NCBI GenBank assembly: GCA_900540475.1
Contig: UQGG01000011.1
Span: 62,001 to 126,000, forward strand
DNA from: an uncultured Robinsoniella sp.
Lineage (GTDB): Bacteria > Bacillota > Clostridia > Lachnospirales > Lachnospiraceae
Direction: 5' to 3'
DNA length: 64,000 bases
Shown here piece by piece: positions 53,653-62,041 of this stretch. The position numbers and the translations under genes are program-made. The notes under the pieces were generated by a model. The model saw nothing but the letters and a program-made list of their open reading frames with translations, searched no databases and was not told the DNA's origin. Position 1 is the stretch's first letter; each line of letters starts with the position of its first letter.

Positions 53653-54474
53653 TTAAGCCTCCCTTCCGGGATTGACATTTCCCTCTATACTATATCCAAT
53701 CAGCATCAGGCTAAAGATCAGAACCACAATCATGAATCCGGGGGGAAGTACAAGCCACCTCCAGCTTGCTGTCAGAAAAGCGTTTTTAGCCTGCGCATAA
53801 TACAGCATGGAGCCCCAGCTTTTTATAACTGCAGACCCAAGTCCCAGAAAACTCAAGGAGGACTCAGCCAATATGGAGGACTTAAACCGGATGATCATAT
53901 GGTAAGCAATAAAGGACAAAAGTTCCGGCAGAATGTGTCTGGTCAATACATATCCGTCTTTTGCGCCCATAGCCTGAATGGTCTGGATATATTCCTGATT
54001 CTTTATCTTCAGGACCTGGGATCGCACTACCTTAGCCATTTCTGCCCAGGAAGTAACTCCCAAAATAAGGGCAGTGGTGATCAACCCGCCTTTTAATAAA
54101 GCAGCAAGAAGTATCACCAGGGGCAGGTAAGGAATGGTCAGAAAAAATGTCGTGATTTTCATCAGAATACTATCCAGCCATCCACCGCACCAGCCCGATA
54201 TAATTCCTAAAGTCAATGCGATCACCACAGAAATGGCCATAGCCAGAAATCCGATGGCAATGGAATACCTTGCTCCATAGAGCAGCTCCGTCAATACATC
54301 CTGACCAATGTCATTTGTACCCAGCAGGTGTTCTCCGTTTGGTGCCTGAAAGGATTGTCCAACTATTTCATTTGGTTCATGAGGAGCCAGCACCGGAGCA
54401 AACACAGCCAGGAGCAGGAAAAAGATCAGAATAATCATGCCGGTTATAAATAATTTTCTATTTTTCATTTTCAT
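53653..54474 (-). CDS. Nickel/peptide-type ABC transporter permease, NikC/OppC-like
   Basis: 273 residues, about five to six membrane helices. Contains HLLGTNDIGQDVLTELLYGAR, the OppC/NikC signature after the first helix, and the loop AMGAKDGYVLTRHILPELL that docks to the ATPase. Overlaps the end of the upstream permease gene by 17 nt; 2 nt before the first ATPase gene. Confidence 0.92.
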   Translation of the reverse strand: MKMKNRKLFITGMIILIFFLLLAVFAPVLAPHEPNEIVGQSFQAPNGEHLLGTNDIGQDVLTELLYGARYSIAIGFLAMAISVVIALTLGIISGWCGGWLDSILMKITTFFLTIPYLPLVILLAALLKGGLITTALILGVTSWAEMAKVVRSQVLKIKNQEYIQTIQAMGAKDGYVLTRHILPELLSFIAYHMIIRFKSSILAESSLSFLGLGSAVIKSWGSMLYYAQAKNAFLTASWRWLVLPPGFMIVVLIFSLMLIGYSIEGNVNPGREA

Positions 54475-55426
54475 CTACCATCCTGGGATCAATTCTGGAA
54501 TATAAAATGTCCGTCAGCAAAGAGGCTGCAATTACCATAAATGAGGAAACCAGGAATCCATACTGCATCAGCGGATAATCCCTGGACAAAACAGCATTGT
54601 ACAAAAGATTGCCCAGTCCCGGATATGCAAAGACACTTTCAATCACAACGGAACCGCTCAAAACACTTCCAAGCTCCATCATAAAAACAGTAAATACCGG
54701 AATCATTGCATTTCTCATCATATAGCACAAGCGCACTCTCTTTTTTGGAATTCCCCTTACCTTTGCCATTAATACATAATCCTGATGAATCGTCTCCAAA
54801 ACGCTATATCTGGACGTGGTGAAAAAGATCGAAATGGAAACGATGGTCATGGTAGTAACCGGAAGTATCAGGTGTTTCATCACATCTTTGACATATGCCC
54901 ACCCATCCAGTCCGCTCCACATAGAATATGCACCATAGACAGGAAACCACCCAAGACTCACACTAAAAACGGAGATGAAAATCATACCTATCCAGAAAGC
55001 GGGCAGGGAACTGCACAATATTACCAAAAGCATCAGCTTCATATCTTTGTTTTTCTTCCTCAAAACAGCAGATAATGCTCCTAAAAATGTTCCCAATATG
55101 GTAGAGAGAATTAAATTACAGCCAACCAGAAGAAGTGTCCAGGGGATTGCCGCCTTCAATAAATCAGTGATCGGTTGCTTTTTCGAAAAAGAAATTCCCC
55201 AGTCCAGGGTAACAATATTCTTGATATATGTAAAAAACTGCACTGTCAGTGGTTTATCCAGGTCATAGGCTGATAGGATTCGATCTCTTTCGCCCTGTGT
55301 CATGCTGCCCACTTCTTCGCCTGCCAGTTGCGCAATTGGTGACCCGGGCAGCATCCTTGGCAGAAAAAAGTTCAATATGATCACTGCAGCCAGCAAAACG
55401 ATGTAATGTGTTATACGATATCTCAA
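54458..55426 (-). CDS. Nickel/peptide-type ABC transporter permease, NikB/OppB-like
   Basis: 322 residues from a TTG start at 55426 (AGGAG 6 nt upstream), giving RYRITHYIVLL, the normal OppB/NikB first helix. The frame extends upstream to an ATG at 55465, but that extension is Cys-rich and lies within the intergenic hairpin. Family features: FFLPRMLPGSPIAQLAGE and the EAA-like loop VRGIPKKRVRLCYMMRNAMIP. Channel subunit paired with the downstream permease. Confidence 0.9.
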   Translation of the reverse strand: MRYRITHYIVLLAAVIILNFFLPRMLPGSPIAQLAGEEVGSMTQGERDRILSAYDLDKPLTVQFFTYIKNIVTLDWGISFSKKQPITDLLKAAIPWTLLLVGCNLILSTILGTFLGALSAVLRKKNKDMKLMLLVILCSSLPAFWIGMIFISVFSVSLGWFPVYGAYSMWSGLDGWAYVKDVMKHLILPVTTMTIVSISIFFTTSRYSVLETIHQDYVLMAKVRGIPKKRVRLCYMMRNAMIPVFTVFMMELGSVLSGSVVIESVFAYPGLGNLLYNAVLSRDYPLMQYGFLVSSFMVIAASLLTDILYSRIDPRMVDENEK

Positions 55427-55440
55427 AATTTTCTCCTGTG

Positions 55441-55478
55441 TGAAAAATACACAACAGCAGTTCAATGCTATTGTGTAT
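55441..55478 (-). terminator. Attenuator-like hairpin between binding protein and permease genes
   Basis: A 13-bp stem with one mismatch/wobble (55447-55459 with 55466-55478) and a run of T on the minus strand after it (55447-55443), 17 nt downstream of the binding-protein stop. It looks like a partial terminator, damping permease expression. Confidence 0.65.
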
Positions 55479-55494
55479 CTTAACTTCCCATTTG

Positions 55495-57189
55495 TTATTT
55501 TTCCTGTGGCAGGAAAGAGAATAAATTAAAGGCATAGGTTCCTTTTGCTGAAACCCATCCATCATATAAGGAGGTATTTACAGCACTGATTGTATCTTCA
55601 AAGAAGAGAGTTACAAAGGGAGCTTCCTCAGCCGCCAATTTCTGCATTTCATGTGAGAGATTCAGTCTTTCCTTTACGTCTGCACTCTGCAGATATTGCA
55701 CCGCCAGCCCATCAAAAGCCTCACTCTTATATCCGCCCAGATTATCTCCGCCTTCTACAAAATCGCTGTAACAGGAGGTGAGAATACTGCCTGCTTTCTG
55801 AATGACAGGCGCTGACCAGCCCCACATAGCCATGTCATAATCACGGCCTTTTGAAACATCGAATTCCGGCCACACCTTTTCATCTACGGTCTGAGATTCC
55901 ATAGAGTTTACGGTCACTCTGACTCCCGCCTTAGCAAGCTGCCCAGCCAGAAGCTCTGCGGTACGCATTCTGAGGGTATTACCGGACTGTACAAGCAGTT
56001 CCAGATCCATCTTCTGTCCGTCTTTTGTAAGCCGCATTCCGTCACTGTCTTTTTCTGTATACCCCAGTTCATCCAGCATCTGTTCTGCTTTTGCAACACT
56101 GAATTCGTAATCCAGTCCTTCTGTAAACTCCTGCAGACCACTCTTGATGTATCCCGCTGTTCCTTTCTCTGCCCGTCCCAGACATACCTGATCTATGATT
56201 TCGTCCAAATTAACCGCATATGTAAGCGCTTTTCTAAAGTTCGCATCGTCAAATGGAGCTCTTTCACAATTAAATAAAAGGAGTGTAGATGAATAACCTT
56301 CCGTTTCAATTAATGCAATGTTTTCGGCGGCTTCATAAGTCTCAATCATTTCAGGTGTAATACTTCCGGTATAGGCGGCAATTTCTCCCGAAACCAGAGA
56401 CTGCTGCCGGGCAGAACCATCCGCAATAACAGGCATCTGAATGGTCTTTACTTTAGGAGTTCCTTTAAAATAATCTTCCTGGGCTTCCAATGTATAGTAC
56501 TGCTCTGGCTTATATTCAGACATCTTATAAGCGCCGCTTCCCATGTTCTCCACAGTCGTGCCATCTGCTACTCCTTCATAGATATGTTTGGCTACAATAC
56601 GCATATCAGCGAGCCCGGAGCGGATAAAATCAGGATTGGGATTTGATAATGTAAATGTAATATCATTTCCATTCACTTCGATGGATTCCACCTGGGATGC
56701 AATTGTAATCCATCTGCCCAGGGTCTGTGTCAGCACATATTCAAAGGTAAACTTCACATCATCTGCAGTAACAGGTTTTCCATCGTGCCATTTCTGCCCC
56801 TCCAGAAGCGTTACTTTATAGGTCTTATAATCTTCACTCACTTCATAGGAATCATCCACCATCCAGGGTACCGCTTCATTCTCCTGATTAATGGTAAAGA
56901 GGCTGTCGTACATAAATCGCATGACATCAAAGCCCGGTGTTCCATTAATATAAGTAAAAGGGGTAATAGTGCTCTGATCCTTTGTCATAGCTACAACCAA
57001 ACTGTCCGTGCCGGCACTGCTTTTGGCAGCCTCACTTTCTGGAGCCTCAGTGGTACTTTTTTCATCGTCCTTCTGCTGTTGAGTCGTGGGTTCCTGTGGT
57101 GCAGTCTTATTCCCGCATCCGGCTAATACAACCATGGACAAAGCCGCACATGCCAGAATGGCTGCAATTTTTTTGCATCTCTTTTTCAT
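55495..57189 (-). CDS. ABC transporter substrate-binding lipoprotein, family 5 (nickel/peptide type)
   Basis: 564 residues; lipoprotein signal with LAGC (acylated Cys25), Gln/Glu/Thr/Ser-rich linker (about 28-62), then the family-5 fold: DSLVVAMTKDQSTITPF, YKVTLLEGQKWHDGKPVTADDVKFTF, IRSGLADMRIVAKHI and FRKALTYAVNLDEI. GGAGG lies 7 nt before the ATG. Binds oligopeptides, nickel or a metal chelate outside the cell. Substrate cannot be told from sequence; the short ATPases and the neighbouring methyltransferase make a metal or metallophore worth testing. Confidence 0.92.
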   Translation of the reverse strand: MKKRCKKIAAILACAALSMVVLAGCGNKTAPQEPTTQQQKDDEKSTTEAPESEAAKSSAGTDSLVVAMTKDQSTITPFTYINGTPGFDVMRFMYDSLFTINQENEAVPWMVDDSYEVSEDYKTYKVTLLEGQKWHDGKPVTADDVKFTFEYVLTQTLGRWITIASQVESIEVNGNDITFTLSNPNPDFIRSGLADMRIVAKHIYEGVADGTTVENMGSGAYKMSEYKPEQYYTLEAQEDYFKGTPKVKTIQMPVIADGSARQQSLVSGEIAAYTGSITPEMIETYEAAENIALIETEGYSSTLLLFNCERAPFDDANFRKALTYAVNLDEIIDQVCLGRAEKGTAGYIKSGLQEFTEGLDYEFSVAKAEQMLDELGYTEKDSDGMRLTKDGQKMDLELLVQSGNTLRMRTAELLAGQLAKAGVRVTVNSMESQTVDEKVWPEFDVSKGRDYDMAMWGWSAPVIQKAGSILTSCYSDFVEGGDNLGGYKSEAFDGLAVQYLQSADVKERLNLSHEMQKLAAEEAPFVTLFFEDTISAVNTSLYDGWVSAKGTYAFNLFSFLPQEK

Positions 57190-57220
57190 CTGTAATCCTC
57201 CATTTTTATCATTCTCTCGT

Positions 57221-57263
57221 ATGATAACATGATCCTTTCTGGAGCTTCAAGCCCCCCTAGGGG
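57221..57263 (-). promoter_or_regulatory. Promoter and palindrome upstream of the nickel/peptide importer
   Basis: Minus strand: TTGAAG (57250-57245), 18-bp spacer, TATCAT (57226-57221). Just upstream of the -35 is the perfect palindrome CCCCTAGGGG (57254-57263), a candidate operator. Identity of any regulator is unknown. Confidence 0.5.
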
Positions 57264-57499
57264 TTGAATCTTTGAAAAAGCGGCAGCCATAACAGATTAT
57301 GCCGTAGGAACCTATACCCAAAAAGAGTACGTGAAACTTAGAAAACCCACCCGGAAAGGCTACAGGATTTTAAATTGAGACGCAACGTTTCTTTTATTCT
57401 AATTTTGTTGATTACTGGGTAAAATATATAAAAAATTATGGTAATATATAATTCTTTGTGATATTATATCCAATAGACAGGAACGAGGAGGGAGAAACG
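57264..57499. other. Intergenic region before the membrane AraC regulator
   Basis: Completes the 310-nt gap between 57189 and 57500. A weak plus-strand promoter is possible: TTGTTG (57405-57410), 16-bp spacer, TATAAA (57427-57432). No gene is seen. Confidence 0.4.
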
Positions 57500-59848
57500 T
57501 TGTTAAAAAAATATAAATCCAAAAACTATTTGAATCAGATTGTAGTTTCTATGTTTATCTTTTTTACGTTGATCAGTATTCCATTTTCCTATGCCGTATA
57601 TCATCTGGCAGAAAAAACTTATCTTGAGACGACGAATAACACGAATAGAAAACTCCTTCAGCAAATGCGTTTTAATTTTGATTACAATAGAGATACCATA
57701 GGAAATGTGATGCAAACCATATTCCATCAATCATCGGTTACCCCTCTTTTATATAATGAAGATCTTGAGGGATATCAGATCTACGCTACTCTGGATGAGC
57801 TGAAAAAGAATGTGCTAGGTGCGAATCCGTCCTTACATTCCATCTACATATATAACCAAAACAGAGGCAACATGGTATCAGTTGAAGCATCTGGTGATTT
57901 CAAAGATAATCAGCTTTTGGAGTTTATGGAAAAGAATAAACCACTTACCAGAATGCAGCCATATCTGAGAAAAGTACAGCGATCACCGGATCAACCGGAA
58001 GCTTATATCTATGTTTTTACTTATTTTATCTATGACTTTGAAGGCAATGGTACACAGCCGGGCAGCTTTTTAGCAGTGAATCAAAGAACGAATTGGATTC
58101 TGGACAATTTGGTTACAATGAATAAACCCAGCGGCAGCAGCAGTGAATTTTTGCTAATTGACGAAGGGGGAAATATTTGCAATAACAATGTAAAAATCGA
58201 AAATAATGAGGAATACCACGCGATCATCCGGGAATTTCTTGCTAAGGAAAATCAATTAATGGAACAAAATGAGGATGGTTTAGGTTTTTATACGGCAAAA
58301 ATAAAAGAATCGAAATATCTGATATCTTACGTAAATATAGGTTCCTATAATAATCATATACTTTCCATACAGGAATATGATCAGGTATTTCATGCACTGA
58401 ATCAATTAAGAAGGAATTTTATTCTGTGTACTCTTGTGTTATTTGGTTTTTCCATGATGTTGTTGTGGATTCTGGCAAGAAGAATTTACAGACCTATTAA
58501 TAATTTAGTAAAAGATGTCTCCAGTTTACTTCCGCCAGATACCAAAGAAACGGTGAAAGAGAATGAATTTGATTATCTAAAAAATGCTTATGTGAAAATC
58601 AGTGAGAAATATGTGAGCATTGAAAACCAAACTCTGGCGAATCAGGATATTGTGGCTCAATATTATCTTGAGAATCTTCTTTTAAGCAGTCAGGAACAAC
58701 ATATAGATAAATTGAGGAAGAAGTATGCTGGTCATTGGATTTTTGAGTCAGGTATGCGTTTTTGTGTATTTGTGATTCGATTGGATGATGAAAAATATAT
58801 TTTAGAACATAATACGATCAAGGAAAATCAATTATTGGTATTTGGAGTACAGAATATTCTGTTAGAATTGTTGAAGACTAAGGTAGAATGTGAAGTGGCA
58901 CGTGTAGAAGAAAATTCTTTTGTCGTACTTCTTGGTGGAAGGGATGCAGGACGTGTTTACGCCGATGATTTAAAGGAGGCTGTTTTAGAATGCCAAAAAT
59001 ACGTGAAAGAATATTTTAATATTACATTTTCATTGGCTTTTAGCGAGGCGGATTTAGATAAATATAGGATATCCACTATGTACCGGCATGCAGAACAGGC
59101 AATGGATTACCGGTTTGCTTTGGGGAGAGCAGTGATCATAGGTTGGAAAGAATGCACCCCGAACATTCAGAATGCAGAGCTTTTTGATCCGAAAGAGCTG
59201 GCATATGAAATGGCTGCGAAGGCAGGAGACATACAGGTAAGAGAAAACGTTATTTTGCAGCTACGCCAAGAGATTCAAATGTTAAACTATGATAATATGG
59301 TAATTGTATTGCTGGACTTTTTGACGGATTTAAAATATCAGATGGATCATATGAGAACATGTGCTGTGGAAGTGGAAACATTTGATTTCAGATCCTTATT
59401 TAAAAGTGTAACCAATATGGAGTATCTGGATGATATTATGGATCTGATACGGAATCGGTTTGATGAAGCCTTTATATCCCAAAAAAAAGAGGCAGATACA
59501 AAAGAAGTAAATCTGGTGAAAACTGTGACAGAGTATATGAACCGAAACTATATGGACAGTAGTTTTTGTCTGAACATGATTGCGGACGAGCTTGGAATTT
59601 CATCGAAATATCTGGCATCTGTTTTTAAAAAGCATACCGGGATGTCTGTAGGAGAATATATGTTAAGTGCCAGAATGGTAAAGGCGGCGGAAATGATGGC
59701 CGACTCCAATCAGACAATCACCTCAATTGCAAACAAAGTTGGAATGGAAAATGAAAGTTATTTTTATCGTATGTTTAAAAAATATTATGGATGTACACCA
59801 AGAGAATATGCGATACAGTGTAAGATGGAAAAAATAGCAAAGGATTGA
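57500..59848 (+). CDS. Membrane-bound AraC-family transcriptional regulator with extracellular sensor
   Basis: 782 residues from a TTG start at 57500 with GGAGGGAG just upstream; a GTG at 57458 gives an unlikely 14-residue extension. Membrane segment about 10-33, extracellular Cache-like sensor (about 35-300), second membrane segment about 304-326, a short HAMP-like stretch, a GGDEF-like middle domain without motif (about 405-560), and a C-terminal AraC double HTH (about 675-775: SSFCLNMIADELGISSKYLASVFKKHTG and ITSIANKVGMENESYFYRMFKKYYGCTPREY). It joins sensor and DNA binding in one protein, without a kinase. Expected target: the Lpl-type transporter operon next to it. Confidence 0.9.
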   Translation: MLKKYKSKNYLNQIVVSMFIFFTLISIPFSYAVYHLAEKTYLETTNNTNRKLLQQMRFNFDYNRDTIGNVMQTIFHQSSVTPLLYNEDLEGYQIYATLDELKKNVLGANPSLHSIYIYNQNRGNMVSVEASGDFKDNQLLEFMEKNKPLTRMQPYLRKVQRSPDQPEAYIYVFTYFIYDFEGNGTQPGSFLAVNQRTNWILDNLVTMNKPSGSSSEFLLIDEGGNICNNNVKIENNEEYHAIIREFLAKENQLMEQNEDGLGFYTAKIKESKYLISYVNIGSYNNHILSIQEYDQVFHALNQLRRNFILCTLVLFGFSMMLLWILARRIYRPINNLVKDVSSLLPPDTKETVKENEFDYLKNAYVKISEKYVSIENQTLANQDIVAQYYLENLLLSSQEQHIDKLRKKYAGHWIFESGMRFCVFVIRLDDEKYILEHNTIKENQLLVFGVQNILLELLKTKVECEVARVEENSFVVLLGGRDAGRVYADDLKEAVLECQKYVKEYFNITFSLAFSEADLDKYRISTMYRHAEQAMDYRFALGRAVIIGWKECTPNIQNAELFDPKELAYEMAAKAGDIQVRENVILQLRQEIQMLNYDNMVIVLLDFLTDLKYQMDHMRTCAVEVETFDFRSLFKSVTNMEYLDDIMDLIRNRFDEAFISQKKEADTKEVNLVKTVTEYMNRNYMDSSFCLNMIADELGISSKYLASVFKKHTGMSVGEYMLSARMVKAAEMMADSNQTITSIANKVGMENESYFYRMFKKYYGCTPREYAIQCKMEKIAKD

Positions 59849-59857
59849 CACAAAAGG

Positions 59858-59899
59858 CAGGATAACAGGACTTTTTAAGTCCGGTTATCCTGTTTTTTT
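59858..59899 (+). terminator. Terminator of the AraC-type regulator gene
   Basis: A 16-bp stem with one mismatch (59858-59873 with 59877-59892) and a run of seven T. It lies 10 nt after the stop codon. Confidence 0.9.
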
Positions 59900-59905
59900 C
59901 TCATT

Positions 59906-59961
59906 TGTACAGGATTTTCCGATTTGTACATAGCCTTGTACAGTAAAATCTGATATGTACA
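59906..59961. promoter_or_regulatory. Four-copy TGTACA operator array before the Lpl-type operon
   Basis: TGTACA begins at 59906, 59925, 59937 and 59956: spacing 19, 12, 19. The 31-bp unit from copy 1 to copy 3 is repeated in tandem (TTGTACAG then a GAT spacer then TGTACA). It lies between the regulator terminator and the transporter start, ending about 5 bp before the position a -35 would take for the GATAAT at 59989-59994. This arrangement suits binding by the adjacent AraC-type activator, but binding is inferred. Confidence 0.6.
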
Positions 59962-60039
59962 GTAGCAATATAAAGGGAAAGAAGATAAGATAATCGCAGT
60001 AGAGCAAGAGCAAAACAAAAATAAAAAAGGAGGAAAATT

Positions 60040-60084
60040 GTGAAAGCGAGAGTTAGTGTGAAAGAATTACACTTCCATGGCTGA
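60040..60084 (+). CDS. Possible 14-codon leader ORF before the permease
   Basis: AAAGGAGG lies just upstream of GTG 60040, which opens a 14-codon frame (MKARVSVKELHFHG) ending at TGA 60082-60084. The end overlaps ATG 60077 of the permease frame by 8 nt. It may couple translation to the permease, or be a leader. The best ribosome site of the region belongs to this short frame rather than to the permease. Confidence 0.35.
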   Translation: MKARVSVKELHFHG

Positions 60085-61087
60085 GAGAAAATTAAATAAG
60101 AAAGGAAGCCACGCGACGATTCTTTCAGCTTGTTTATTTGTGGCTGTATTGCAGGCAGATCTGCGATACACAATGGGTATAAAAATGAAGAAAGTAAAAA
60201 AGTTTAATTGGAAACTTTTTATCCTGGCAGTTCCGGGGTTAGCTTTTTTAATAGCATTTAATTATGTGCCTCTATTTGGTTTAATTATTCCATTTAAGAA
60301 GATGGACTATGCAAAAGGTATACTGGGGAGCGACTGGGTAGGATTGAAAAATTTTGAATTCTTCTTTCAATCTCAGGATGCATTTCGGATAACCAGAAAT
60401 ACCATTTGCCTGAATCTTCTATTTATCAGTGTTACCATTTTCTTATCCGTTCTCTTGGCGGTTCTGCTGTTTGAACGATCGAAAAGGCAGGTAAAGGTGT
60501 TTCAGACAGCGATGTTTGTTCCTTACTTTATATCGTGGGTAGTAGGAGGGTATATTTTATATGCTTTGATTAGCCCGCAGCTGGGCGTTCTACCAAATAT
60601 GATCAAGGATGCAGGAGGGGTATCCCCGAGCTTTTATTTTGAGCCAAAATACTGGCCGGCAATCTTATTAATTGCTTATTTCTGGAAAAATGTGGGCTAT
60701 ATGACACTGATGTTTTACACGGCACTGATGAGTATCGATATTTCTTATTTAGAAGCAGCTTCTATAGATGGTGCCAATCGTTTACAGCGAACGCTTAGAA
60801 TTACAATTCCATTTATTGCACCTACGATTGTAATGATTACCTTATTGCAAATCGGTAAAATATTCTATTCTGATTTTGGTATGTTCTATTTCTTAACAAA
60901 GGATTCCGGTGCCTTATATCCGGTAGCAGATGTAATAGATACTTATGTATACAGGGCGCTGCGGGTCAGCGGAGATATTGGAATGGCATCAGCTGTGGGA
61001 TTATATCAATCGTTAGTTGGGTTTATTTTGGTATTGATCAGCAATTATACGGTTAAACGATTTGATAAAGATTATGGAATATTCTAA
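60077..61087 (+). CDS. Lpl/UgpA-type ABC transporter permease (start uncertain)
   Basis: 336 residues from ATG 60077; the family normally starts at about ATG 60173 or 60185 (KKVKKFNWKLFILAVPGL), and the first 32-36 residues here are atypical. Six membrane helices, NYVPLFGLIIPFKKM after the first, EAA loop YLEAASIDGANRLQRTLRITIPFI. Pairs with the permease at 61100. The transporter type (LplB/YtcP, with a family-specific binding protein) usually imports complex oligosaccharides, such as uronate-containing ones. Confidence 0.85.
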   Translation: MAERKLNKKGSHATILSACLFVAVLQADLRYTMGIKMKKVKKFNWKLFILAVPGLAFLIAFNYVPLFGLIIPFKKMDYAKGILGSDWVGLKNFEFFFQSQDAFRITRNTICLNLLFISVTIFLSVLLAVLLFERSKRQVKVFQTAMFVPYFISWVVGGYILYALISPQLGVLPNMIKDAGGVSPSFYFEPKYWPAILLIAYFWKNVGYMTLMFYTALMSIDISYLEAASIDGANRLQRTLRITIPFIAPTIVMITLLQIGKIFYSDFGMFYFLTKDSGALYPVADVIDTYVYRALRVSGDIGMASAVGLYQSLVGFILVLISNYTVKRFDKDYGIF

Positions 61088-61099
61088 GGGGAGGTTATT

Positions 61100-61993
61100 A
61101 TGGTTACAAAAAAAAGAAAAAAGTATTCGGCGTCAGACGTGGTCAGCATAATTATTTTCAGTATACTTTCTATCTGCTGTATTGTTCCGATATTGTATAT
61201 TGTGTCTGCGTCATTTACAAGTGAGGCATCATTGGCACAACATGGATATTCCCTTATTCCCAGCGACTGGTCGCTGGATGCGTATGAGTTTGTACTGAAA
61301 AGCCCCGGACAGATTTTAAATTCATATGGAATCTCAATTCTGGTTACGATAGTCGGTGGCGGAACAAGCTTACTTTTTACTGCAATGTTAGGATATGTAA
61401 TGTCAAGAAGGGACTTTTCAGGTTCCAAGATTATTTCCTTTCTGGTAGTATTCACATTGCTGTTTAATGCGGGCATGGTCCCTGCATATATTACGATTAC
61501 TCGATATTACCATCTGAAAGATACGATATTTGCCTTAATACTGCCCTATATTATTGTTCCATGGCATGTGATGCTGATGAGGGGATTTCTAAATGACACA
61601 CCGATGTCTCTGATAGAAGCAGCAAAATTGGATGGTTCCAGTGAGGTCGGCATCTTCTTTAAAATTATTATGCCTATATCAAAACCGGCACTGGCAACCG
61701 TTGGGTTATTTGGAGCTTTTATGTACTGGAATGATTGGTGGCTTGCAATGCTATACATAGACAATCAGAAACTGATTCCACTGCAGTATTACTTATATAG
61801 AATCATGAATAATATTCAATTTCTGGCATCCTCCTTGCAGGCAGGAAACCTTGGAATTGACGTATCAAAGCTACCAAATGAGACAGCCAGAATGGCTTTA
61901 TGTGTTTTAGCAGTAGCGCCCATGTTATTTGTATTTCCTTTTTTTCAAAAACATTTTGTAAAAGGATTAACAGTTGGTGCGGTGAAAGGATGA
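61100..61993 (+). CDS. Lpl/YtcP-type ABC transporter permease
   Basis: 297 residues, GGGGAGG before ATG 61100. Six membrane helices, with segments SVVSIIIFSILSICCIVPIL and LGYVMSRRDFSGSKI typical of YtcP/LplC; EAA loop LIEAAKLDGSSEVGIFFKIIMPIS; C-terminus FVKGLTVGAVKG. Second channel subunit of the operon. Confidence 0.92.
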   Translation: MVTKKRKKYSASDVVSIIIFSILSICCIVPILYIVSASFTSEASLAQHGYSLIPSDWSLDAYEFVLKSPGQILNSYGISILVTIVGGGTSLLFTAMLGYVMSRRDFSGSKIISFLVVFTLLFNAGMVPAYITITRYYHLKDTIFALILPYIIVPWHVMLMRGFLNDTPMSLIEAAKLDGSSEVGIFFKIIMPISKPALATVGLFGAFMYWNDWWLAMLYIDNQKLIPLQYYLYRIMNNIQFLASSLQAGNLGIDVSKLPNETARMALCVLAVAPMLFVFPFFQKHFVKGLTVGAVKG

Positions 61994-62041
61994 TTGTATA
62001 ATGATATACAATATAGAAAGTAAAATAAGGAGGATTAAGAA

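Noticed and set aside
53626..54096. Plus-strand 156-codon ORF opposite the NikC-like gene.
   Set aside because: Antisense to a clear permease gene, no ribosome site or domain; a shadow frame.
59901..60173. Minus-strand ORF of 90 codons with hydrophobic stretches.
   Set aside because: It overlaps the TGTACA array and the leader region, has no good ribosome site, and its composition reflects the A-rich plus strand.
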